A DNA stretch of 64,000 nucleotides, taken from Streptomyces massasporeus (GTDB taxonomy: Bacteria; Actinomycetota; Actinomycetes; Streptomycetales; Streptomycetaceae). The position numbers and the translations under genes are program-made. The DNA is taken from assembly GCF_014648995.1 (NCBI RefSeq), contig NZ_BMSE01000020.1:62001-126000 (forward strand). The letters are read 5' to 3'. Below are positions 1 to 8,873 of this stretch, in pieces (within the stretch, counting starts at the first letter, position 1; the number at the start of each line of letters is the position of its first letter). The notes beneath the pieces were generated by a model. The model saw only the letters and a list, made by a program, of their open reading frames with translations, ran no database searches and was not told where the DNA came from.

Positions 1-1404
<1,404 letters not shown>

Positions 1405-1634
1405 GGGCCCGCTCCTCCGCATGGGTTGATCCTTCGCTTGCGGTCTCATCCTTCCTCGTCACGGCGGTGACGCGCGAGGGGGGCACCCCGGTGAGGGACG
1501 GATGTGCGCCAGGCCATGCGTAAGGGAGCGGCTCGGAGCACGAGGAAGGCGGCGCTACGGGCCACCGGAACACCCGGTGACGCGTCGCGCCGCCTGCTCC
1601 CCTCGTGCCGGCACGTCCATCGCGCCGGCCGTGC

Positions 1635-2063
1635 TCAGATCCGCCCGCCGGTCAGGCGGGTGAGGGGGCCGTGCGTACCGCGTCCCGCACGGCGTCCGAC
1701 GGCGTAGGACGCCGCGCTCAGGGCGGTCAGACCGGCTCCGACGCCCGCGGCCACCAGCTTGCGGTGGGCGATGACCGTCCAGGCCGTCTTCGCCGTGGTC
1801 GCGACGTGACCCGAGGCCGTGACGACCGCCTGGCGGCCGGCCTCGACGCCCTTGGCCGCGGTCTGTGCGGCCGTCTTCGCCGTCTCGGCGGAGCGCTCCG
1901 CGCCGGACTTGGCGGCTGACGCCGCCTCACCGGCCTTGCCCGCGGCGCCCTTCGCCGCCTGGGACGCGGGCGCGGTGGCCTTGTCCGCCGTGCGGCGAGC
2001 CTTGGACTCCGCGGTCCGTACGGTGGTCGCCTTCTGATTCGTGCGCTTGTTCTCTTCAGTCAT
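1635..2063 (-). CDS. alanine/lysine-rich small protein with one C-terminal hydrophobic segment
   Basis: 142-residue protein of unknown function. The N-terminal two thirds is a charged, alanine-rich run of KxA/SAA/TAA repeats that should form a long amphipathic helix. It is followed by a hydrophobic stretch (about residues 108-128, KLVAAGVGAGLTALSAASYAVG) and a basic, glycine-rich tail. The composition resembles streptomycete histone-like/LEA-like or membrane-tethered helical proteins, but I recognise no named family. ATG at 2063 is used; a GTG two codons upstream (2069) sits about 9 nt from GAGGCA and is an equal alternative. GC3 is very high, supporting coding. It is divergent from the small gene at 2202. 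Confidence 0.7.
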   Translation of the reverse strand: MTEENKRTNQKATTVRTAESKARRTADKATAPASQAAKGAAGKAGEAASAAKSGAERSAETAKTAAQTAAKGVEAGRQAVVTASGHVATTAKTAWTVIAHRKLVAAGVGAGLTALSAASYAVGRRAGRGTHGPLTRLTGGRI

Positions 2064-2201
2064 GGACACCGACTTGCCTCTGACTCCGGCCGCAAACACA
2101 TTCGGTCGCGCGCCGAACGGGCAGCGGCGTGCCTGAGCACGTCGTCGGCAGGGTAGGCGCACTACAGACAAGCGACAGAGCAACAGGAAGGAAGGTGCGT
2201 C

Positions 2202-2348
2202 ATGGCCGGAATGCTGGACCGCATCAAGCAGTTCGCCCGGAGTCCGCAGGGACGGCGGGCCGTGGACCAGGCGCGGCGGGCCGCGGCCGACCCCCGCAAG
2301 CGGGCGCAGGCCCAGCGTCTGCTCGGCAAGCTCAGGGGCCGCCACTGA
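2202..2348 (+). CDS. 48-residue basic small protein
   Basis: Short reading frame starting MAGMLDRIKQFARSPQG, ending GKLRGRH. It is rich in Arg, Lys, Gln and Ala (RRAADPRKRAQAQR-like) and has no membrane segment. The ribosome site AGGAAGGAAGG lies 6-10 nt before the ATG, and third positions are almost all G or C, so it is very likely translated. It stands alone between a divergent alanine-rich gene and a lipoprotein gene 107 nt downstream. Small proteins of this kind recur in streptomycetes. A nucleic-acid-binding or structural role fits the composition, but nothing in the sequence proves one. Confidence 0.65.
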   Translation: MAGMLDRIKQFARSPQGRRAVDQARRAAADPRKRAQAQRLLGKLRGRH

Positions 2349-2390
2349 CCGGGACGCCCGTTTCTCCCGGTACCCAACTCCTCGGCCCCA

Positions 2391-2439
2391 CAGGTGTGTT
2401 CGTGCCCGGCTTGGGCACTTGAGTCGCACCACACACCTG
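2391..2439 (+). promoter_or_regulatory. nested inverted repeat before lipoprotein gene
   Basis: CAGGTGTGT (2391-2399) pairs with ACACACCTG (2431-2439). Inside it GTGCCC (2402-2407) pairs with GGGCAC (2413-2418). The outer stem ends 3 nt before the AGAGGAG ribosome site of the lipoprotein gene. It could be the terminator of the 48-residue gene, an operator, or a folded leader that affects ribosome access. Confidence 0.45.
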
Positions 2440-2455
2440 AAGAGGAGCTGGTTCG

Positions 2456-3331
2456 ATGGACAGGGCGGGGAACGGCAGGCGGGTCTGTGCCTTAGGCGTC
2501 GCCGGGGTTCTGGCGGGGACGGTGCTGGTCGGCTGCGGCGACGACGGCGACTCGGGCGACGGCACGCGGGGCACCTCGGCGAAGTCGAGCGCCGGCGCCC
2601 GGGAGCAGGGCACACAGGCGGTGCGCTCGGCCTACGACAGGACGGCCGAGGAGGACACCGCCAAGGTGAGGCTGCGGGTGCAGACCTCGGCCCGGGGCGC
2701 CTCGGAGACCGCGAACGGGCAGGGCGCGGTGGACCTGGACGACGGCGACAGCGTCATGACCCTCACGATGAAGGGGCAGCGGATCGAGCAACGCGTGATC
2801 GACCAGGTCCTCTACCAGAAGATGCCCAAGGGCCAGGCGCCGGGTGGCAAGCCGTGGATCAAGATCGACCTGGGGAAGGTCGCCGCACGGCAGGGCGCCG
2901 GCGACCGGTCCATGAGTGATCCGGCGCAGTCGGCGGCGTACGCCAAGGCGATCACCGACAAGGACGTGACCGAAAAGGGCTCGGCGACGGTCAACGGGGT
3001 GAAGACCACGCACTACCGCGTCACCGTCGACGTCGCCGAGCTTCCCGACGGCGACACCCTGCGCAAGCAGGTGGGCCCGACGCTGCCGATGGACGTGTGG
3101 CTGGACGACGAGGGCCGGATGCGCCGTCAGCAGATCGACATGACCGTCAAGGCCCCGAAGGCGTCGCAGCGCTCCTCCTCCGGCGCCTCGTCCGCGCCCG
3201 AGAAGGTCACCGTGCGCACGGTCATGGACTTCACCGAGTTCGGCACCGAGGTGGAGGCGGACGCGCCGCCGGCCGGGCAGGTCACCGACATGACCGGCAA
3301 GGCGCTGGAGCAGGGCAAGGGGCAGAGCTGA
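2456..3331 (+). CDS. LppX/LprAFG-like lipoprotein
   Basis: Exported lipid-anchored protein of 291 residues. A short basic N-terminus and hydrophobic segment end in the lipobox LVGC (Cys27), followed by a Gly/Asp-rich linker and a single soluble domain. The domain has the alternating beta-strand pattern of LppX/LprG-type lipoproteins (DLDDGDSVMTLTMKG, WLDDEGRMRRQQIDM) and closes with a TEFG…APPAGQVTDM element. Mycobacterial relatives carry lipids in a hydrophobic pocket; whether this one does is inference. The ATG is 9 nt from AAGAGGAG. It shares architecture with the lipoprotein at 8170. Its stop is 7 bp from the convergent epimerase gene. Confidence 0.8.
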   Translation: MDRAGNGRRVCALGVAGVLAGTVLVGCGDDGDSGDGTRGTSAKSSAGAREQGTQAVRSAYDRTAEEDTAKVRLRVQTSARGASETANGQGAVDLDDGDSVMTLTMKGQRIEQRVIDQVLYQKMPKGQAPGGKPWIKIDLGKVAARQGAGDRSMSDPAQSAAYAKAITDKDVTEKGSATVNGVKTTHYRVTVDVAELPDGDTLRKQVGPTLPMDVWLDDEGRMRRQQIDMTVKAPKASQRSSSGASSAPEKVTVRTVMDFTEFGTEVEADAPPAGQVTDMTGKALEQGKGQS

Positions 3332-3338
3332 CCCGAGG

Positions 3339-4289
3339 TCACCTCACCGCACGGCCGCGGAGACGTCGTACGAGGTCGTCCGCGGCCCCCGGCCACTTTG
3401 GACGCTCGAAGGCGAAGCCCGCTTCGAGCAGGCGGCCGGGGACGACGCGGCGGCTCTTCAGCAGCAGTTCGGTGTCCGAGCGCAGGAGGAACGCGCCGAT
3501 CTCCGCCATCCAGCGCGTCGCGGGCAGGCCCACCGGGACGCCCCCCGCGGCGCGCAGGGCGCGCATGAAGGCGCGTTGCGGGAGGGGCTCGGGTGCGGCG
3601 AGGTTGACCGGGCCCTCGATGTCGTCCCGGGCGACGAGGAACTCGACGGCCCGGGCGAAATCCCGGTCGTGGATCCAGGACACGTACTGGGCGCCGCCGC
3701 CGACCGGGCCGCCGAGGCCGAGCCGGGCCAGTCGCAGCAGGACGTCGAAGACGCCGCCGCGGTCCGGGCTCATCACCATGGCGGCGCGCAGGGCCACCTT
3801 CCGGGTGTGCGGGGTGTCGGCGCCCTCCTGTTCGCGTTCCCAGGCCTTGGCGATGTCGACGCTGTATCCCCAGTAGCCGGGAACGCCGGGTTCGGTGCCG
3901 CCGATCACGCCGGTGGTCTCGTCGTTGGGGGCGTCGAAGCGGTGCGCGTAGACGGTCGCGGTGCTCATCTGCAGCCAGACCCGGGGCGGCCGGGCGGCAG
4001 CGGCGACCGCCTCGCCCACGACCCTGGCGGAGTGGACCCTCGAGTCCATCATCTGCCGGAGGTTGGCGGGCGTGTAGCGGCAGTTTACGCTCCGACCGGC
4101 CAGGTTGACCACGACGTCGCAGCCGTCGATCTCGGCCGCCCAGGGCCCCAGGGTCTCGCCGTCCCAGTGCGCTTCGCCGGGCCCTGCCGGGTGCCTGCTG
4201 AGCACCACGACGTCATGTCCCGCCGCGCTCAGCGCGCGCTTGAGGACCGTGCCGACCTGCCCGGTACCGCCGGGCATCACGAACTTCAT
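3339..4289 (-). CDS. TIGR01777-family NAD(P)-dependent epimerase/oxidoreductase
   Basis: 316-residue extended short-chain dehydrogenase fold protein of the YfcH/SDR39U1 group (TIGR01777). Residues 5-12 (PGGTGQVG) are the nucleotide-binding glycine motif, and VVNLAGRSV and STATVYA follow as expected. A long C-terminal part ending DTELLLKSRRVVPGRLLEAGF is the DUF1731 signature of the family. Substrate is unknown for the family, and the usual catalytic Tyr-x3-Lys is not conserved in it. Start ATG 4289 follows GGGGAGA at 6 nt; the frame opens further upstream but without a ribosome site. It diverges from the ABM monooxygenase gene, with an 8+8 bp palindrome between them. Confidence 0.88.
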   Translation of the reverse strand: MKFVMPGGTGQVGTVLKRALSAAGHDVVVLSRHPAGPGEAHWDGETLGPWAAEIDGCDVVVNLAGRSVNCRYTPANLRQMMDSRVHSARVVGEAVAAAARPPRVWLQMSTATVYAHRFDAPNDETTGVIGGTEPGVPGYWGYSVDIAKAWEREQEGADTPHTRKVALRAAMVMSPDRGGVFDVLLRLARLGLGGPVGGGAQYVSWIHDRDFARAVEFLVARDDIEGPVNLAAPEPLPQRAFMRALRAAGGVPVGLPATRWMAEIGAFLLRSDTELLLKSRRVVPGRLLEAGFAFERPKWPGAADDLVRRLRGRAVR

Positions 4290-4329
4290 GAAGGTCTCCC
4301 CTCGACGTGTGGAAGCGACCTTAGCCGAC

Positions 4330-4347
4330 TTTTGAACACGTTCAAAA
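4330..4347. promoter_or_regulatory. TetR-like palindromic operator
   Basis: TTTTGAAC-AC-GTTCAAAA is a perfect 8+8 bp inverted repeat with a 2-bp centre, in an AT-rich island 41 bp from the epimerase start and 59 bp from the ABM gene start. Size, symmetry and position in a divergent promoter fit a TetR-family operator. No tetR gene is adjacent. Confidence 0.6.
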
Positions 4348-4405
4348 CATGATGGAGACGTAGTGATTAGCCTGCACAGATGCGCCATCGGGCAAGATGG
4401 GGCGC

Positions 4406-4732
4406 ATGAGCGTAGTCAAGATCAACGTGCTGACCGTGCCCGCCGAGCAGCGGGAGACGCTGGAGAAGCGGTTCGCCTCCCGTGCGCACGCGGTGGAGAA
4501 CTCCGACGGGTTCGAGTGGTTCGAGCTGCTCCGCCCGGTGGAGGGCACCGACACCTACCTCGTCTACACGCGGTGGCGTGACGAGGAGTCGTTCCAGGCC
4601 TGGATGGAGGGGCCGATGAAGAGCGCACACCAGGGCGGCGGCGAGGGCGGCGAACGACCGAAGCCCGCGGCGAGCGGTTCCACGCTGTGGTCCTTCGAGG
4701 TGGTGCAGCAGGCCGGGCCGAAGGAGGCCTGA
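4406..4732 (+). CDS. ABM-domain (antibiotic biosynthesis monooxygenase / HmoA-like) protein
   Basis: 108-residue single-domain protein with the dimeric alpha+beta barrel ABM pattern: VVKINVLTVP, GFEWFELLRPVEG, YLVYTRWRDEESFQAWM. Relatives are cofactor-free monooxygenases of polyketide pathways and haem-degrading HmoA/IsdG-type enzymes. The motif-rich core with a conserved WxDEESFxxW is closest to the HmoA-like actinobacterial group, but haem degradation is inference. ATG 4406 is chosen over an in-frame ATG at 4397 because conserved sequence begins MSVVKINV and GGGG lies just upstream. The region just before the start (4379-4408) forms an imperfect inverted repeat (ATGCGCCATC/GATGGGGCGCAT), which could fold over the start. 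Confidence 0.85.
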   Translation: MSVVKINVLTVPAEQRETLEKRFASRAHAVENSDGFEWFELLRPVEGTDTYLVYTRWRDEESFQAWMEGPMKSAHQGGGEGGERPKPAASGSTLWSFEVVQQAGPKEA

Positions 4733-4744
4733 CCTACGGCGCGA

Positions 4745-4788
4745 CGCACGAGGTCCCCCACGCCATGCGGCGTGGGGGACCTCGTGCG
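4745..4788. terminator. perfect 20-bp hairpin terminator
   Basis: 4745-4764 pairs with 4769-4788 without mismatch around an ATGC loop, 13 nt after the ABM stop codon. There is no T-run, as is normal in streptomycetes. It sits between convergent genes and can serve both strands. Confidence 0.85.
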
Positions 4789-4789
4789 C

Positions 4790-4864
4790 GACGGCCCCGC
4801 CGGGGCTCAGGTGCCCCGGAGCACTCGTCCGTGACGACCCCGCCGGCGCTCAGGCGCGCCCGGA
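4790..4864. repeat. degenerate direct repeat across the stop of the lipid-kinase gene
   Basis: About 31 bp at 4790-4820 (GACGGCCCCGCCGGGGCTCA…) is repeated at 4833-4864 (GACGACCCCGCCGGCGCTCA…). The second copy contains the stop codon of the minus-strand gene at 4850, so the gene's last codons, stop and downstream bases have a decayed duplicate just beyond them. Confidence 0.5.
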
Positions 4865-6202
4865 ACGCGTGGGCACGGCGGTGCGGCCCACCGCGGCAGC
4901 CAGCTTGCGCAGCCGGCGCCAGTCGAGACGCGGGGGCGCCTCGGGGACTCCGGGTCGGTTGCGGGGCACCCGGACGCGCAGGGCGCGGCGCGCGATACGG
5001 CAGTGGACGGGGGCGGGCATGGTGAGCGCCTCTCCGTCGAGGCCGACTTCCAGCTGCGGTTCGTCGGCGTCCACGACGACGTGCTGGGCGGTGAGCACGG
5101 TGAGCCCCTCCGGGCGCGGGGACAGCAGGAGTTCGGCGGCCTCCACGGCACTGTCCACGCGGACGGCGAGCACGCCCAGCCGCCCGGAGTTGAGGCGCTC
5201 GCGCCGGCCGAAGCCGAAGGGGTCGTCCATGCGGTAGGCGTTGTTGCTGACCAGGATCGCCTGCGGGTCGGCGACGGTGGTGCCGTCGGCGGTGGCCGTC
5301 AGACGGGGCCCGCTCTGCCGGGTGAGCAGGTCGGGCAGGCGCTCCAGGGCCGCGCCCACCTTGTCCTCGCGATAGCCAGGGCTCTGGACGACGGCCCCGT
5401 ACACGCCGAACGAGGCGTTGTTGACGAACGGACGGTCGTCGGCGAACCCGAGGTCGACACGGAGTTCCACACCGTCGGTGAGGGCGTCGAGGCAGGTGGC
5501 GGGGTCGTCCCGGTCCAGGCCCAGGTCCATGGCGAAGTGGTTGCGCGTACCGGCGGCGATGACGAGGAACGGCAGCCCGTGCTCCGCGGCGACGGCGGCG
5601 ACCAGGGCCTGGGTGCCGTCACCGCCCGCGACGCCCAGGAGGTCGGCCCCGTCGGCCACGGCCGCCTTGGCCAGGGCGGTGACGTCCTGCTGCTGGTCCG
5701 GGTCGAGCAGAACGACCCGGGCGCCCAGCGACTCGGCCTTCTCCTGCAGGTTGAACTTCTCGACCTTGCCGCCGCCGGAGCGCGGGTTGAGCAGCAGGAA
5801 GGGACGCAGTGGCGGCGGTGTGCGGTACTCCTTGACCCGTACGGTCCGCAGGCCCGTGCTGCGCAGGGCGTAGCGGCCGCTCCAGACCGCCCCGCACCAC
5901 AGGAGCAGGGAGACGAAGACCACCCAGAGCAGATTCGCGGTGGCGAAGAGGGTGATGAGGCCGACGGGCGCGACGACGGCCAGCGCGGCCGACGCGATAC
6001 GGACCGCTCCCCGCCGGGACAGCACCCACCAGAGCGCGGCCGCGGTCAGAGCGAGTCCCGCGAGGCCCGCCACGAGCAGGAGCAGCCCTCGCAGGCCGCC
6101 GGAGACGAGTGGCAGCAACGCCGCCAGCGCGGCCGCGGCCAGGGCGCCCCGGGCGGCCCATCTCTGCCGGCGGTGAAACCGCTCGTTCATCGCCGATCCC
6201 AT
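4850..6202 (-). CDS. membrane-anchored diacylglycerol/lipid kinase family protein (DagK/YegS-like)
   Basis: 450-residue protein. Residues about 15-110 hold three to four hydrophobic helices (runs of AALAALLPLVSGG, LLLLVAGLAGLAL, SAALAVVAPVGLITLF). A cytoplasmic lipid-kinase catalytic domain follows, with LLLNPRSGGGK near residue 135, the nucleotide loop GVAGGDGTQ near 195, AAGTRNHFAMDLGLD, and FVNNASFGVYG. Family members phosphorylate diacylglycerol, sphingoid bases or polyprenols with ATP; the substrate here cannot be told. Start ATG 6202 has GGAGGACGAG immediately upstream; the longer frame to 6415 lacks a ribosome site. It may take part in phospholipid turnover at the membrane. Confidence 0.88.
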   Translation of the reverse strand: MGSAMNERFHRRQRWAARGALAAAALAALLPLVSGGLRGLLLLVAGLAGLALTAAALWWVLSRRGAVRIASAALAVVAPVGLITLFATANLLWVVFVSLLLWCGAVWSGRYALRSTGLRTVRVKEYRTPPPLRPFLLLNPRSGGGKVEKFNLQEKAESLGARVVLLDPDQQQDVTALAKAAVADGADLLGVAGGDGTQALVAAVAAEHGLPFLVIAAGTRNHFAMDLGLDRDDPATCLDALTDGVELRVDLGFADDRPFVNNASFGVYGAVVQSPGYREDKVGAALERLPDLLTRQSGPRLTATADGTTVADPQAILVSNNAYRMDDPFGFGRRERLNSGRLGVLAVRVDSAVEAAELLLSPRPEGLTVLTAQHVVVDADEPQLEVGLDGEALTMPAPVHCRIARRALRVRVPRNRPGVPEAPPRLDWRRLRKLAAAVGRTAVPTRSGRA

Positions 6203-6514
6203 CTCGTCCTCCGCTCGAAGGCCCGCGCGGGCGGATTCCCGCGGACCGTGCCCCGCCGTGACCATGGTGCCCGCCGACGCGTCGGCACTGCCACCACCAT
6301 CCTGGATGGCTCCCCCGCCGCCGGGCCCGTCAGACGCGAGATCCCTCGGGGCGGAGCCATCGGTAGCGTACGCGGCCCCGTCGGCGCGGTTCCGCGCACC
6401 GGGGCACATCCGCACACCTTCTCACCTCACCTGACCGTAAGCGCTCTTGACCTGGTGAGTCTCATTACGCAACTCTGTGGGCACAGTTCCTGTCGACGAG
6501 GAGGCCGGCACGCG
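6203..6514. other. divergent intergenic region, no gene
   Basis: 312 bp between the divergent lipid-kinase gene and the SRPBCC/oxidoreductase pair. A TTGACC hexamer lies near 6449 but lacks a convincing -10 at proper distance. I see no hairpin, repeat or open frame with a ribosome site here, and its reading frames are run-ins of the neighbouring genes. Confidence 0.5.
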
Positions 6515-7021
6515 ATGGAGTGGACGGGCGCGCGGTACGCGGACCAACCGACGGTCGAGGTGACGACGTGGGTCGCCGCCCCGCCGGGGAGGGTGTGGGC
6601 GCTGGTGTCGGATGTGACGCGGATGCCGGAGATGAGCGCTGAGTTGCAGTCGGCGCGGTGGGCCGAGGGTGCGTCCGGGCCGGCCGTGGGAGCCCGGTTC
6701 GTCGGCCGGAGCAGGCACGAGCGGTTCGGGGACTGGGAGACGACGTCTACGGTCGTCGCGTGCGAACCGGAGCGGGAGTTCGCCTGGGCGGTCGGGGACC
6801 CGGCGGAACCCAGTGCCGTCTGGCGGTTCGGGCTCGAGCCGAGGGACGGCGGGACCGCGTTGTCGCAGTGGATGCGGATGGGGCCCGGCCGTTCGGGTCT
6901 GTCGTTCGCGATCGACGCCATGCCGGAGAAGGAGCAGAAGATCGTGTTCGTGAGGCTGCGGGAGTTCGAGCGGGGCATGACCGCGACGCTGGAGCACATC
7001 AGGCAGCGGGCGGAGGCCTGA
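6515..7021 (+). CDS. SRPBCC (START-like) family protein
   Basis: 168-residue helix-grip protein of the polyketide cyclase/dehydrase-like SRPBCC superfamily. It shows the typical VEVTTWVAAPPGRVWALVSD start, a central GxRFVGRSRHERFGDWET strand pair, and a C-terminal amphipathic helix (EFERGMTATLEHIRQ). Such proteins bind hydrophobic ligands; no catalytic residues can be assigned. ATG 6515 lies about 10 nt after GAGGAGG. The stop overlaps the next gene's ATG by one base (TGATG), so the two are translationally coupled and probably work on the same small molecule. Confidence 0.82.
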   Translation: MEWTGARYADQPTVEVTTWVAAPPGRVWALVSDVTRMPEMSAELQSARWAEGASGPAVGARFVGRSRHERFGDWETTSTVVACEPEREFAWAVGDPAEPSAVWRFGLEPRDGGTALSQWMRMGPGRSGLSFAIDAMPEKEQKIVFVRLREFERGMTATLEHIRQRAEA

Positions 7022-8067
7022 TGCGCGCGGCGACGACCGTCGAGGCGGCGGCTCTCGGCTCCTGGTCCCAGCAGGCCGACTTCGTCATGGAGGCCGAGAA
7101 GCTGGGGCTCGACGTCTGCTGGGTGGCCGAGGCCTGGGGTTCGGACGCTCCGTCCGCCCTGGGCTTCTACGCCGCCCGTACGGAGCGGATGCTGCTCGGC
7201 TCGGGGGTCATGCAGATCGGCACGCGCACGCCGGTCGCCCTCGCGCAGACGGCGATCACCCTGTCCAACCTGTCCGGCGGCCGTTTCCTGCTGGGGCTCG
7301 GCCCGTCCGGGCCGCAGGTGATGGAGGGCCTGCACGGGGTGCCGTTCGCCCGTCCCCTGGCGCGGATGCGGGAGACGGTGGAGATCGTGCGGCAGGCCGT
7401 CGGAGGCGGCAAAATCTCCTACAGCGGCTCGGAGTTCGGCATCCCGCTGCCCGGCGGGGAGGCGGTGCCGATGCGCCTGTCCATGCGCGCCGAGCACCCC
7501 GTGCCCGTCTATCTGGCCGCGCTGTCCCCCGCCATGCTGCGCCTGACCGGCCAGGTCGCGGACGGCTGGCTCGGCACCAGCTTCGTCCCCGAGGGTGCGG
7601 CGGAGGCCTACTTCGCTCCCCTGGACGAGGGTCTGGCCGCCGCCGGCCGTGAGCGTGCCGGGTTCGACGTCTGCCAGGGCGCCGAGGTCGCGTTCGCCCG
7701 GGACGAGGAGGCGCTGGCCGCCATGGTCGCCGGGCGGAAGAAGGAACTCGCCTTCAGCCTGGGCGGCATGGGTTCCGCGTCGACCAACTTCTACAACCGG
7801 GCCTACAGCCGGCAGGGCTGGGCCGATGTCGCGGCGGAGGTCCGCCGGCGCTGGCAGGCGGGCGACCGGGACGGTGCGGCCGGTCTGGTCACCGACGAGA
7901 TGGTGCTGGCCACCACGCTCATCGGCACGGAGGAGATGGTCCGGCGGCGCCTGCGCGTCTGGCGCGACGCCGGGGTGGACACGGTCCGCCTCTACCCGGC
8001 CGGAGAAACCCTCGACGACCGGCTCGACACCCTCGGCAGGGCGATCGAGCTGGTCCACGAGACCTAG
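7021..8067 (+). CDS. LLM-class flavin/F420-dependent oxidoreductase
   Basis: 348-residue luciferase-like TIM-barrel enzyme. Diagnostic stretches are ADFVMEAEKLGLDVCWVAEAWG near residue 20, LGSGVMQIGTRTPVALAQTA near 60, LSGGRFLLGLGPSGPQVMEG near 85, and VPVYLAALSPAMLRLTGQVADGW near 165. The family uses F420H2 or FMNH2 to reduce or oxygenate small substrates, and the GxGPSGPQV element points to the F420 group typical of actinomycetes. It begins on the A of the preceding gene's TGA, so it relies on coupled translation. It is the second gene of a two-gene operon with the SRPBCC protein. Substrate unknown. Confidence 0.88.
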   Translation: MRAATTVEAAALGSWSQQADFVMEAEKLGLDVCWVAEAWGSDAPSALGFYAARTERMLLGSGVMQIGTRTPVALAQTAITLSNLSGGRFLLGLGPSGPQVMEGLHGVPFARPLARMRETVEIVRQAVGGGKISYSGSEFGIPLPGGEAVPMRLSMRAEHPVPVYLAALSPAMLRLTGQVADGWLGTSFVPEGAAEAYFAPLDEGLAAAGRERAGFDVCQGAEVAFARDEEALAAMVAGRKKELAFSLGGMGSASTNFYNRAYSRQGWADVAAEVRRRWQAGDRDGAAGLVTDEMVLATTLIGTEEMVRRRLRVWRDAGVDTVRLYPAGETLDDRLDTLGRAIELVHET

Positions 8068-8169
8068 GTCGTGTCGTTCGGATCGGCCGCAGACACGGCG
8101 TCCGGCACCGAAGCGAGCGGGTAAGCTCCTCTGCTGATCACCGGCCGACACGATCAACAGGGGGGCTCC

Positions 8170-8868
8170 GTGCGGGCCATGGCTACCGTGACGACGACCG
8201 CGCTCTGCCTGCTGGCGAGCGCGGCCCTGGCCGGGTGCGGGGCCGACGGCACCGGCGAGGACCGATCCGCCGGCGACATCCTCGACGAAGCCAACGCCAG
8301 GATGCGGAAGTTGGATTCCGTCACCGTCGACATCACCAACCGCACCCCGAGCAGCGGCACGGTCACCAGCCACCTCGTGACCGACCTGGACGGCCGGTGC
8401 CGGTCGAAGACGACCTGGTCCAAGGGCGGCACGTTGGAGCAGATCCGCCTGGACGAGACCGACTACGTCCGTCCGGACCGGGCCTACCTTCAGAAGTGGA
8501 AGAACAAGCCGGGCGTCACCGATGAGCAGCGGCTCTGGGTGAAGACGCCCGTGAAGCAGGCCGCCGGGGGCGGCAACGGACTCACCTCCTGCGAACGGCC
8601 CTTCGACTCGTTCGGCACGGCGAAGAAGGGCGACTCCACCCGCGTCGGAGACACCGAGGCCATCGAACTGATCGTCACCGACAAGGCGGACAAGGAAGGG
8701 ACGTACACCTTCTACGTGGCCCGGGAGGGCGAGCCGTATCTGCTGAAGACGGTCTACAAGAGCGCCGCACAGCAGACCACGACGTCGTTCAGCGGTTTCG
8801 ACGAGCCGCTGAACGTACGGGCGCCGAAACCGGGTGAGGTACTGAGCGCGGGCGGCTCCGGCGGCTGA
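8170..8868 (+). CDS. LppX-like lipoprotein, paralogue of the one at 2456
   Basis: 232-residue exported lipoprotein. GTG 8170 follows AGGGGGGC at 5 nt; an ATG three codons later is the alternative. The signal segment ends in the lipobox LAGC (Cys near residue 22). The soluble domain has alternating strands (SVTVDITNRTPSSG, RCRSKTTWSKGG) and finishes with a SFSGFDEPLNVRAPKPGEVL element matching the FTEFG…APPAGQV ending of the lipoprotein at 2456. The two therefore belong to one family, though overall they are diverged. The stop is 5 bp from a convergent HEAT-repeat gene. Confidence 0.82.
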   Translation: MRAMATVTTTALCLLASAALAGCGADGTGEDRSAGDILDEANARMRKLDSVTVDITNRTPSSGTVTSHLVTDLDGRCRSKTTWSKGGTLEQIRLDETDYVRPDRAYLQKWKNKPGVTDEQRLWVKTPVKQAAGGGNGLTSCERPFDSFGTAKKGDSTRVGDTEAIELIVTDKADKEGTYTFYVAREGEPYLLKTVYKSAAQQTTTSFSGFDEPLNVRAPKPGEVLSAGGSGG

Positions 8869-8873
8869 CCTGT

